Source: CAZWCX01 sp964632945 (GTDB lineage: Bacteria; Planctomycetota; MHYJ01; WSZJ01; CAZWCX01). From it: 31,617 nucleotides of DNA. The notes beneath the pieces were generated by a model. The model made no database searches, was not told where the DNA came from, and worked only from the letters and a program-made list of their open reading frames with translations. The position numbers and the translations under genes are program-made. The stretch is from contig CAZWCX010000086.1 in the NCBI GenBank assembly GCA_964632945.1, positions 1-31,617 on the forward strand, written 5' to 3'. Below are positions 15,868 to 23,358 of this stretch, in pieces (position 1 is the first letter of the stretch; the number at the start of each line of letters is the position of its first letter).

Positions 15868-16425
15868 ATGATCCTGGACCTGACGCGGGAGATCGCCTTC
15901 TTCGGGCTGATCACCGCGTGCGCCTACACGGACATCGCGCGCGGGCAGGTGTACAACCACCTGACGCTGCCCGCGATCGTGCTCGGGTTGGTCCTGGCGG
16001 CCGCCTCCGCGCTGGCGGTCGGAAGCTGGGCGCCGCTGGTGGCGAGCGCGGCGGGGCTGGCGATCGGATTCGGCGCGCTCTACCTGTTCTTCCGGGCGGG
16101 GCAACTCGGCGGCGGAGACGTGAAGTTGATGGCCGCGGTGGGCGCCCTGCAGGGGTACCCGCGGATCCTGTCGATCCTCTTCTTCGCCGCGCTGGTCGGG
16201 TCGGTGCTGGGGATCGGCGCGGCCCTGTGGCGCGGGCAATTGTGGAAATCGCTGCGCGGCGCGGGCCGAACGCTGGTGTTGCGGCCCGACGCCCCGCAAC
16301 TGGCGGAGGCCGAGACGGGAGGCCTCGGGGGCCCGGTCGGGCCGACCATCCCCTTTGGTTTTGCGATCGCCGCAGGCGGCATTTGGGCGTGGATCCTGTA
16401 CCATGGGACGACCCTGGCGCGGTGA
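15868..16425 (+). CDS. cpaA: Tad prepilin peptidase (A24 family, CpaA/TadV-like)
   Basis: Protein of 185 aa with about five or six membrane segments. The two catalytic aspartates of A24 aspartic prepilin peptidases are visible: D22 in AYTDIARGQVYNHLTLP, and D84 in QLGGGDVKLMAAVGA (GxGDxK motif). There is no N-terminal methylase domain or cysteine cluster, as is usual for the short CpaA/TadV type. It would cut the leaders of the Flp pilin and the TadE-like pseudopilins nearby at the membrane. The start at 15868 follows 61 nt after the pilin stop. The upstream G-rich ribosome site is weak. Confidence 0.92.
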   Translation: MILDLTREIAFFGLITACAYTDIARGQVYNHLTLPAIVLGLVLAAASALAVGSWAPLVASAAGLAIGFGALYLFFRAGQLGGGDVKLMAAVGALQGYPRILSILFFAALVGSVLGIGAALWRGQLWKSLRGAGRTLVLRPDAPQLAEAETGGLGGPVGPTIPFGFAIAAGGIWAWILYHGTTLAR

Positions 16426-16513
16426 GCGGACCGGCGCGACGCCGGTCGCGGGCGCCGCAGGACGGCATCCGGTCCGGCCGCGGACACCGGTCCCCCGATT
16501 GCGGGAGGTAGGC

Positions 16514-17020
16514 ATGCGAAAGGACGAACGGGGCGCGGCGATGATCGAGTTCGCCATCGTCTTCCCCCTCCAGCTCTTCGTGGTGCTGGGGCTGATTCAG
16601 CTCGCGCTGGCGTTCGGCGCCAATCAAGTAGTGCTTTACTCCGCGTACTGCGCCGCGCGCGCGGCCATCCCCGACCGCGGCGAAGAGGAGTCGCCACTGG
16701 CCCCCGAGCAGGCCGCGGAGAAGGCGGCGCAGGTCGCCAACCTCGCCATCACCTGGGCGCCCCTTTCCCGCGCGACCGACCGGGACGCCTTTCTCAACGA
16801 CGTCCGCTCCCGGGGCCTCGCCCAGCTCGACGCGTCCAAGTCGCTCACCTTGACCAAGTCGGTCAAGGACGACGGCGGCGCGATCTGGACCAATCAGGTC
16901 GAGCACCACTACGAGATGCTGATCCCGGGCGTGAACCTGTTCCTCACCGGACAGGGCGGATTCAACTTCCTCCCCTGGGATGAGGCGATGGAGATCGAGA
17001 GCCCCATGGCCGGGGGCTGA
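16514..17020 (+). CDS. tadE: TadE-like pseudopilin
   Basis: Protein of 168 aa. The N-terminus MRKDERGAAMIEFAIVFPLQ has the pseudopilin processing motif G7/AAMIEF followed by a hydrophobic helix to ~residue 35, which is the TadE domain. The rest is a soluble outer part with YCAARAAIPDRG just after the helix, where TadE proteins commonly carry an aromatic/Ala-rich stretch. GGGAGG (16503-16508) lies 5 nt before the start, which fixes it. TadE-like minor pilins are needed for pilus assembly. This is the first of three such genes (with 17128 and 18305). Confidence 0.88.
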   Translation: MRKDERGAAMIEFAIVFPLQLFVVLGLIQLALAFGANQVVLYSAYCAARAAIPDRGEEESPLAPEQAAEKAAQVANLAITWAPLSRATDRDAFLNDVRSRGLAQLDASKSLTLTKSVKDDGGAIWTNQVEHHYEMLIPGVNLFLTGQGGFNFLPWDEAMEIESPMAGG

Positions 17021-17127
17021 GGGCCGGCCGCTTCGACTACAGCCGGGAGCTGTAAGGACGGCCACGTTCAGCTGGACAAGGAAGCCACTCTGCCCATGCC
17101 GTGGACCCGGTTCTAGGAGCCGCTGCG

Positions 17128-18135
17128 ATGCGGGAAGAACGGAGTTTCTGGCGCGACCAGCGGGGCGCCGCCGGGCTCTTCTCGGTGCTCACGCTGCTGG
17201 CGCTGGTGCTGTCGATCGGATACACCATCGGCCTGGCCGACGCCACCCTCGAAAAGATGCGCGTGCAGGACGCCGCCGACGCGGCGGCCTACTCGGGCGC
17301 GCGCACGCGGGGCAACCTCTACCAGGTCATGGGGTTCCTCAACATGGCCAAGGTCGCGCTCTACCGGCGCGCCAACGGCTGCAAGATGACCCGCGGGCAG
17401 GCCGCCATCCTGATGGAACTGGGCCGGCTCTCCGGCATCGCGGTCGACCCGGAACTGCTCAGCGACGACGTCGTCCTGATCGGCGCCGAGGTGGCCGAGA
17501 AGGCCTACCAGTATGCCGTGCTCGCCGACGACCTGCAGAACTACATCGAGGAGAATTTCGTCGACATCATCTCCAACGAGATCCGGGTGGTCGCGGAGAA
17601 ACACGGCTGCGAACTGCTGGCCTCGACCCCCGGGGGAGAGCCGGTCTTCGGCGACGAAACCGACACCTACCGCTATTGGTGGCTGCACTTCGCCCAGCTC
17701 GGCCAGTGGGTCGACTTCGAGGTGTGGGGATGCGACATCACGCGCGGCATCCGCGACACCACGGTCGAGGACTATTGCGTCCCGCCCGACTGGAACCGCC
17801 GCCTGCCGGGCGACCCCTGGATCCCGCGGGTGATCACCCACGCGATGTCGCACGAGCGCAATTCGATCAAGGTCGTCCTCCAGCGGGAGGCCCACGAGAA
17901 CTCGGTGCTTCCCGGCGTGCTGCGCAGCTTTCACACCACGGTGGTCGGCACCGCGGCGGCCGGCTGCTTCAGCCCGACCCTGGAAAGCCACGGGAGCAAC
18001 GAGAACCTCTATACCACCGACTTCCGCGGCGAATTGCTCACCTTGGAGAGCGCGAAATACCGGACCTGGCTGGAAACCAACGAACCGAACCTGGCCAACG
18101 AGATCCCGTGGATCCCCGAATTGACGGTCCACTAG
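17128..18135 (+). CDS. TadG-like pilus assembly protein (Tad domain)
   Basis: Protein of 335 aa; AGGAG (17115-17119) lies 8 nt before the ATG at 17128. The N-terminal segment DQRGAAGLFSVLTLLALVLS is a TadE/TadG-like membrane helix, but it lacks the Glu at +5 needed for prepilin cleavage, as expected for TadG-like proteins. LEKMRVQDAADAAAYSGART follows and is typical of the Tad/PF13400 region. The large outer part has conserved-looking Cys residues (GCKMTR, HGCELL, WGCDIT, GCFSP) that may pair. The TAG stop lies inside the CTAG that begins the repeat at 18132, so the native C-terminus may have been set by that insertion. Confidence 0.82.
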   Translation: MREERSFWRDQRGAAGLFSVLTLLALVLSIGYTIGLADATLEKMRVQDAADAAAYSGARTRGNLYQVMGFLNMAKVALYRRANGCKMTRGQAAILMELGRLSGIAVDPELLSDDVVLIGAEVAEKAYQYAVLADDLQNYIEENFVDIISNEIRVVAEKHGCELLASTPGGEPVFGDETDTYRYWWLHFAQLGQWVDFEVWGCDITRGIRDTTVEDYCVPPDWNRRLPGDPWIPRVITHAMSHERNSIKVVLQREAHENSVLPGVLRSFHTTVVGTAAAGCFSPTLESHGSNENLYTTDFRGELLTLESAKYRTWLETNEPNLANEIPWIPELTVH

Positions 18136-18299
18136 TGGGTCTTCAATCTTGAGATCCTAGGTTCGGCCGAGGGGAATTTCGCGCCCGGCAAGGCGCGGGG
18201 AGGAGGCGATGCCCCGGCGCATCGCGGACGACGCGCAACCAAGCCCGGCGCGACCAGCGACCGGACCGACCTGGGAGATCAAGGTTGAAGCTTCACGAG
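18132..18299. repeat. MITE-like ~168-bp repeat, copy 1
   Basis: It aligns with 31404-31570 at about 90% by eye (17 or so differences). The ends are inverted repeats: CTTCAATCTT (18141-18150) pairs with AAGGTTGAAG (18281-18290) over 10 bp with one G-U. Pairing continues inward (GATCC..AGGT with ACCT..GATC). Inside are the stems CGCGCC/GGCGCG and GCGATGC/GCATCGC (18206-18212 with 18219-18225). The left end begins CTAG; the right end has CACGAG where copy 2 has CACTAG. It could be a non-autonomous transposable element or a structured RNA in the 3' UTR. It separates the TadG-like and TadE-like genes, and its right edge supplies the GAGG just before the next start. Confidence 0.8.
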
Positions 18300-18304
18300 G
18301 TTCG

Positions 18305-18934
18305 ATGCCCATGAACGACTCCGCCCGACCGACTTCGACGATGCCGGCCCCCGAAGGCCTGTGGCGCGATACCCGCGGCGCCAGCACGCTCGAGTTCGGC
18401 CTCATGCTGATGGTTTACGTGGTGATCCTCTTCGGACTCCTCGTGGTCCATGAAATGGGTCTGGTCACCAAGCGCGTGCAGACCGAGGCGCGGGTGATCG
18501 CGTGGAACTCGCTGTGCTCCGGCGAGGTCAATGTCGAGGGGATCCGCACCCGCCTGCAAAAGCACCACCCCGGCGACCTGCTCGAGGCGACCGTGGAGGT
18601 GCCGCCCTTCGACCCCTCGACGGTGACCGAGGTGGAAGACAACTCGAGCGACACGGCGGTCAAGGTGCTCCAGACCGTCTGTCGCCGGATGGAAGGGCGC
18701 GTGAACTTCGGGTTCCGCTCGCCCTGGAAGCTGGGCTGGCCCGGGGACGGGGACCTGGAAGGATCGTGGGATGTCGAACGCCGCCACCTGGTGGTGACCC
18801 GCGCGCAGGTGATGTTCATGCCCGCGCGCGTACTGCCCGTGGTCGTCGATCCGGACGGCGACGTGGACGATCCGGGCGACGGCGGCGGAGAGCGCCCGCC
18901 CCCCGAGGAAAAGGACCCGACCTTGACCCCGTAG
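18305..18934 (+). CDS. TadE-like pseudopilin, second copy
   Basis: Protein of 209 aa (207 if ATG 18311 is used). TRGASTLEFGLMLMVYVVIL contains the processing motif G25/ASTLEF followed by a hydrophobic helix, as in TadE proteins. The outer part is ~150 residues and ends in an acidic/Pro-rich tail (GDGGGERPPPEEKDPTLTP). GAGG at 18297-18300 is 4 nt from ATG 18305 and 10 nt from ATG 18311, so the start is ambiguous between the two. An ATG at 18209 with AGGAGG only 2 nt before it is rejected because it belongs to the repeat element and recurs in copy 2. It is presumably a minor pilin processed by the CpaA-like peptidase. Confidence 0.82.
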   Translation: MPMNDSARPTSTMPAPEGLWRDTRGASTLEFGLMLMVYVVILFGLLVVHEMGLVTKRVQTEARVIAWNSLCSGEVNVEGIRTRLQKHHPGDLLEATVEVPPFDPSTVTEVEDNSSDTAVKVLQTVCRRMEGRVNFGFRSPWKLGWPGDGDLEGSWDVERRHLVVTRAQVMFMPARVLPVVVDPDGDVDDPGDGGGERPPPEEKDPTLTP

Positions 18935-18977
18935 GCCGCCGGAAGGCCGGACCCTTCAGCACCGGAGGAATACCCGA

Positions 18978-19778
18978 ATGAAAAACGTCGTGGCCACGGT
19001 CGTGGCGATCCTGCTCGGTCTGGTTTCCGTCTATCTCGTGCACTCCTACGTGCAGAGCAAGATCGGCCAGAAGGAAAAGACCGTGTCCGTGGTGGCCGCG
19101 ACCCGCCCCATCGGCGCGGGCACGAAGCTCACCACCGAGGTCCTGGCCAAGCGCGAGCTGGCCGAGACCGCGCTGCCGCCGGGATTCATCCCCGCCGACG
19201 CCTTCTCCCAGGCCCTCGGTCGGGAACTCCAGTTTCCGGCCCGCACCGGCGACCCGATTCTGTGGAGCATGCTCCGCAGCGAAACCGGACGTCCGGCCGA
19301 ACTCGTCCCCCCGGGAAAGCGCGCGGTGACCTTTCCGGTCAGCCTGCCCGCCTCGGTCGCCAACCAGGTCCAGCCCGGCGACGAGGTCGATATCTTCTGC
19401 ACCATCGCCACCTATGCACAGGACGTCAAGGTCGAGGGACACACGGTTCTCTCGCGCGCCGGCCGCGAGCTGAAGAACATGGAAACGATGCTGCTGCTGA
19501 CCAAGGTCAAGGTCCTCTCGGTCGACTTCCGCACCAATCGCCGCGCCACCGCCGGCTATCAGGAGAGCGAACTGCAGGGTTACGGCACCATCACCGTGGT
19601 GGCGACGCCCGAAGAGGCCGAGGCGATCATCTTCACGCAGAACTTCGCCCAGCTCTCCTGCGCGCTGCGCAACCCGCGCGACACCGGACATCCGGTCGAC
19701 ATCGTGCCGCTGGACCTGAACCTCTTCAAGGAAATGGCCGCGCATCTGAAGAAGCGCCGGTCGCAGCAGTCGGAGTGA
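18978..19778 (+). CDS. cpaB: Flp pilus assembly protein CpaB/RcpC
   Basis: Protein of 266 aa. A membrane anchor at residues ~5-24 is followed by VSVVAATRPIGAGTKLTTEV, the SAF-domain start seen in CpaB. The RcpC/CpaB domain continues with KRAVTFPVSLPASVANQVQPGDEVDIFCTI (two overlapping segments) and a long stretch ending TITVVATPEEAEAIIFTQN. CpaB proteins work in the periplasm with the Tad secretin. GGAGGA lies ~9 nt before the ATG. The gene is followed almost at once by the ATPase gene. Length and domain order are normal for the family. Confidence 0.93.
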   Translation: MKNVVATVVAILLGLVSVYLVHSYVQSKIGQKEKTVSVVAATRPIGAGTKLTTEVLAKRELAETALPPGFIPADAFSQALGRELQFPARTGDPILWSMLRSETGRPAELVPPGKRAVTFPVSLPASVANQVQPGDEVDIFCTIATYAQDVKVEGHTVLSRAGRELKNMETMLLLTKVKVLSVDFRTNRRATAGYQESELQGYGTITVVATPEEAEAIIFTQNFAQLSCALRNPRDTGHPVDIVPLDLNLFKEMAAHLKKRRSQQSE

Positions 19779-19789
19779 CGAAACCGCCG

Positions 19790-21475
19790 ATGCCCTCCCT
19801 TCTGGTCTCCGAAAACGACGCGTACCTGGGCAAGGTCAAGATCGGCAAGGACCGCTTCACCGTCGGCCGCAGCCGCCAGTGCGATTGCTTCATGGACCGT
19901 CCCGGGGTGGCCAAGAACCAGTGCGAGTTCTTCCGCTACAACGGCCGGATGATGCTGCGCGACCTGAGCGGCGACAGCAGCACGTCGGTCAACGGCGAAG
20001 CGCTGACCTCCCCGATCGCCATCGACCACGGGGCCGAGGTCCGTTTCGCCGGGCTGGTCATCACCTACCAGGACGAGGACGCCCTCGCCCCGGGCGGGAC
20101 GCGCACCTCCATCCGCAGCGACCCTCGCCCCCGCAAGGCGGACCCGATCGCGGGCGTTCCGGCGCCGTCCTCCCCCCTCGACGAACGCAAGCAGGCCTTG
20201 CGCGAGATCAAGCAGCGCCTCCACGCCCGCCTGATCGAAAACCAGAAGCTCAAGAAGCTCGACCTCTTCGAGGAGGACCAGAAGGTCCGCGACCTGGCCT
20301 CCGCCGTGGCCCAGGAGTACATCGCGGAGATGAGCAACGACATTCCCGCCTGGGTCGACCGCAAGCAACTGCTCAAAGAAGTCCTGGACGAAGTCCTCGG
20401 GCTCGGGCCGCTCGAAGACCTGCTCCATGACCCCTCGGTGAACGAAATCATGGTGAACCGGTACGACCTCGTGTTCGTCGAGCGCAACGGCCTGATCGAG
20501 GAGACGCCGTACCAGTTCACCGACAACGCCCAGGTCCTGCACGTGATCCGCCGCATCGTCGCGCCGATCGGACGCCGCATCGACGAGTCGAGCCCGATGG
20601 TCGACGCGCGCCTCAAGGACGGCAGCCGCGTCAACGCGATCATCCCGCCGCTGGCGCTCAACGGCCCGACGCTGACGATCCGCAAGTTCGCGCGCGAGCC
20701 TTTCTCCCTGATGGACCTGGTGCGCTTCGGGACGCTCTCCGAGGAGATGGCGCAGTTCCTGAAGCTGGCGGTGGAAAAGAAGCGCAACCTGCTGATCAGC
20801 GGAGGAACCGCGACCGGCAAGACGACGCTCCTCAACGCGGTTTCGGGCTACATCGGCCCCAAGGAGCGGATCATCACGATCGAGGACGCCGCCGAGCTGC
20901 GCCTGCACCAGAAGCACGTGATCACGCTCGAGGCCCGCCCGGCGACCATCGACGGCACCGGCGCGATCCCGATCCGCAAGCTCGTCATGAACAGCCTGCG
21001 CATGCGCCCGGACCGGATCGTCGTCGGCGAGTGCCGCGGCGGCGAGGCGTTCGACATGCTGCAGGCGATGAACACGGGTCACGAGGGCTCGATCACCACG
21101 ATCCATGCCAACTCGCCCCGTGATGCCCTGGCCCGCCTCGAGAACATGGTGCTGATGGCCGAGCTCAACCTGCCCAGCAAGGCGATCCGGCAGCAGATCG
21201 CCTCGGCGATCCACGTGATCGTGCACCTGCAGCGGCTCACCGACGGGACGCGGCGGATCACGCACATCACCGAGATCACCGGCACGGAAGGGGAGGTGAT
21301 CACGACCCAGGACATCTTCCTTTTCCAGGAAAAGGAAGTCACCAAGGACGGCAAGATCGTGGGGAACTTCGGCTACACGGGAGTGGTGCCGGCCTTCCTC
21401 GATACGCTGCGGGACCGGGGCGCCGAGTTCCGCAAGATCCTGGAAAAGGCGACGCGCCTCAACGCGTTCGCGTAA
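19790..21475 (+). CDS. cpaF: Tad secretion ATPase CpaF/TadA with an N-terminal FHA domain
   Basis: Protein of 561 aa from ATG 19790. A GTG at 19775, overlapping the cpaB stop, is in frame and also possible. Residues 5-95 form an FHA-like domain (FTVGRSRQCDCFMD, RDLSGDSSTSVNGE). It keeps GR at 26-27 but has AKNQ (41-44) where SRRH is expected, so phosphate reading may be altered. A ~75-residue charged linker follows. The CpaF/VirB11-type ATPase occupies ~170-561: Walker A GGTATGKT at 338-345, IITIEDAAEL at 361-370, Walker B region IVVGECRGGEA at 410-420, and GHEGSITTIHAN at 430-441. The hexamer would drive pilin polymerisation from the cytoplasmic face with TadB and TadC. An FHA fusion is not the standard CpaF layout. 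Confidence 0.93.
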   Translation: MPSLLVSENDAYLGKVKIGKDRFTVGRSRQCDCFMDRPGVAKNQCEFFRYNGRMMLRDLSGDSSTSVNGEALTSPIAIDHGAEVRFAGLVITYQDEDALAPGGTRTSIRSDPRPRKADPIAGVPAPSSPLDERKQALREIKQRLHARLIENQKLKKLDLFEEDQKVRDLASAVAQEYIAEMSNDIPAWVDRKQLLKEVLDEVLGLGPLEDLLHDPSVNEIMVNRYDLVFVERNGLIEETPYQFTDNAQVLHVIRRIVAPIGRRIDESSPMVDARLKDGSRVNAIIPPLALNGPTLTIRKFAREPFSLMDLVRFGTLSEEMAQFLKLAVEKKRNLLISGGTATGKTTLLNAVSGYIGPKERIITIEDAAELRLHQKHVITLEARPATIDGTGAIPIRKLVMNSLRMRPDRIVVGECRGGEAFDMLQAMNTGHEGSITTIHANSPRDALARLENMVLMAELNLPSKAIRQQIASAIHVIVHLQRLTDGTRRITHITEITGTEGEVITTQDIFLFQEKEVTKDGKIVGNFGYTGVVPAFLDTLRDRGAEFRKILEKATRLNAFA

Positions 21476-21487
21476 CGGGAGGCGCGC

Positions 21488-22339
21488 ATGGAGTACCCGA
21501 CCTTCGCGTACGGCATCATCTTCGTCGCGGTCACCATCTTCGCGGTGACCGGCTGGCAGATCCTCCAGCGCAGCTGGTCGCAGTACGAGGACCGCCTGCT
21601 CCACGGCGCCTCCTACGAACTGGAGCAGATGCAGGTCAACGTCCCGGCCTCCGTCCTTTTCTACTTCTCGATCGCCACCTTCCTCCTGGTCGCCGGGTTC
21701 CTCTTCCTCGTCTTCCAGGTGGTCTGGATCGCGGCCTCGCTCGCCTTCCCGGCCCTCTTCCTCCCGCGCATGATCCAGGTGATGGCGCGCAAACGCCGGA
21801 TCCATCGCTTCGGACTCCAGCTCATGGACGCCCTCGACAACATGAGCCAGGCCCTGAAGGTCGGATTCAGCCTGCAGCAGGCCGTGGATCTGGTCGCGCG
21901 CGAGATGGCATCCCCGATCAACCAGGAGTTCAAGATCGTCCGCCACGAGATGAACCTCGGTGTGCCGGTCGACAAGGCGCTCGAAAACCTGTACCGGCGC
22001 ATGCACAGCGAGGACATGCTCCTCGTCACCGCCGTGGTCGGGGTATCCAAGGACGTCGGGGGAAACCTGTCCGAGATCTTCGACAACATCTCCATGACGA
22101 TCCGCGGACGGGTGCACATCGAGGAAAAGATCCGGTCGCTGACCTCCCAGGGGAAACTCCAGGGGCTCATCTGCGCCTCCCTGCCGCTTGCGCTCGGCTA
22201 CGTACTCTATCTGGTCAACCCGGGCCTGATGGAACCGATGGTGAAGACGCCGATCGGCTGGGGATTGATCGCGCTGATCCTGGTGATGGAGACGCTCGGA
22301 TACATCTTCGTCCGCAAGGTGGTCACGATCGAAGTCTGA
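21488..22339 (+). CDS. tadB: Tad inner-membrane platform protein TadB
   Basis: Protein of 283 aa with a T2SSF/GspF-type domain. There is one N-terminal membrane segment (~8-28), a pair at ~55-95, and two at the C-terminus. The cytoplasmic T2SSF helix bundle (~105-230) includes FGLQLMDALDNMSQALKVGF, LQQAVDLVAREM and VSKDVGGNLSEIFDNI. GGGAGG (21477-21482) is 5 nt before the start, and the gene lies 12 nt after cpaF. It would form the membrane platform with TadC, on which the CpaF ATPase acts. Confidence 0.92.
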   Translation: MEYPTFAYGIIFVAVTIFAVTGWQILQRSWSQYEDRLLHGASYELEQMQVNVPASVLFYFSIATFLLVAGFLFLVFQVVWIAASLAFPALFLPRMIQVMARKRRIHRFGLQLMDALDNMSQALKVGFSLQQAVDLVAREMASPINQEFKIVRHEMNLGVPVDKALENLYRRMHSEDMLLVTAVVGVSKDVGGNLSEIFDNISMTIRGRVHIEEKIRSLTSQGKLQGLICASLPLALGYVLYLVNPGLMEPMVKTPIGWGLIALILVMETLGYIFVRKVVTIEV

Positions 22340-22351
22340 TCCGGGCGCCGC

Positions 22352-22369
22352 GAACGGCCCGCGCCGTTC
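22352..22369 (+). other. Hairpin between tadB and tadC
   Basis: GAACGGC (22352-22358), loop CCGC and GCCGTTC (22363-22369) form a perfect 7-bp stem 12 nt after the tadB stop. No T-run follows, so it is more likely an mRNA-stability or attenuation element, or chance in GC-rich DNA, than a terminator. Confidence 0.3.
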
Positions 22370-22412
22370 CTGCGCGCGCGCCGGAACCGGAGTTTGCGAA
22401 ACGGAAGGACCC

Positions 22413-23342
22413 ATGGACCTCATCCTGCTCGTCGCCTACGGCATGGTCGGGCTCACCACCTTCCTCCTGGTGAAGGCGATCTGGGGCTTCGAGATGGAGA
22501 TCCAGGAGCGCGGCCAGGAGGGCGTGCTCGAAGGGGGGCAGCCGCAGAGTCCGCTGGGGCGCGTCGTGCTCGCGCACGCGCGTTTCGCCGGACGGATCGT
22601 GGGCGCCCTGGTGCCGCGCCCGAAGAGCGAGGATGCGATCGATCCCAACATGATGCTCGGCTGGGTGCAGATCCTGCGCCGGAAGATCGACCGCGCGCTG
22701 GTCGCCGCGGGACAACCGTACCACCTGACCGGCAACGAGATCCTCGGTTCGGTGCCCCTGGGGCTGGTGGTCGGCATGGTGGTCGGGATCTACCTCTACA
22801 TGCTCACCGAACGGCGCGTCCTGCTGTTCCCGTTCCCCTTTCTGGGCGCGGCCTGGCCGCTCGTCTGGCTGCGCGACACCCTGGAGCGGCGCCGGCTCCT
22901 CGTGCGTCGGGCCCTGCCGCTGTGCGCCGACATGCTGACCCTCAGCGTGGAGGCCGGCCTGGACTTCACCGCGGCGCTCGCCCGGATGGTATCCCGACTC
23001 CCTCCCGGACCGCTCGCCGATGAAATCGGCCAGACGCTCCGCGAGATCCGCATGGGCAAGACGCGCAAGGACTCGTTCAAGGGGCTCTCCGACCGACTCC
23101 AGATGGACGAAGTGACCAACCTGTGCTCCGCGCTCGTCCAGGCGGACGAGATCGGGGCGAGCATGGGGCACATCCTGCGCGTCCAGAGCGAGGAATTGCG
23201 GCAGCGGCGGTTCCGCCGCGCCGAGCGCGCCGCCATGGAGGCCCCCGTCAAGATGATCTTCCCGCTCGTGGCGTTCATCTTCCCCACCGTCTTCATCGTG
23301 ATCTTCGGCCCGATCCTGATCCGCGTCCTGACCTCGTCCTAG
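22413..23342 (+). CDS. tadC: Tad inner-membrane platform protein TadC
   Basis: Protein of 309 aa. An N-terminal membrane helix (~3-22) is followed by a soluble stretch, two membrane segments (~110-155) and the T2SSF bundle (~165-275), with ALPLCADMLTLSVEAGLDFT, LREIRMGKTRKDSFKGL and LVQADEIGASMGHILRVQSE. A final C-terminal pair of hydrophobic segments (PLVAFIFPTVFIVIFGPILI) completes it. This is the normal TadC layout. GGAAGG is 4 nt before the ATG. Position after tadB and similarity of the bundle to TadB support the pair. Confidence 0.92.
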   Translation: MDLILLVAYGMVGLTTFLLVKAIWGFEMEIQERGQEGVLEGGQPQSPLGRVVLAHARFAGRIVGALVPRPKSEDAIDPNMMLGWVQILRRKIDRALVAAGQPYHLTGNEILGSVPLGLVVGMVVGIYLYMLTERRVLLFPFPFLGAAWPLVWLRDTLERRRLLVRRALPLCADMLTLSVEAGLDFTAALARMVSRLPPGPLADEIGQTLREIRMGKTRKDSFKGLSDRLQMDEVTNLCSALVQADEIGASMGHILRVQSEELRQRRFRRAERAAMEAPVKMIFPLVAFIFPTVFIVIFGPILIRVLTSS

Positions 23343-23358
23343 GGAGTTTCGCCCCGTC

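Noticed and set aside
18209..18310. Earlier start (ATG 18209 after AGGAGG) for the second TadE-like gene
   Set aside because: AGGAGG is only 2 nt from the ATG. The same bases occur in repeat copy 2, where no pilus gene follows, so they belong to the repeat.
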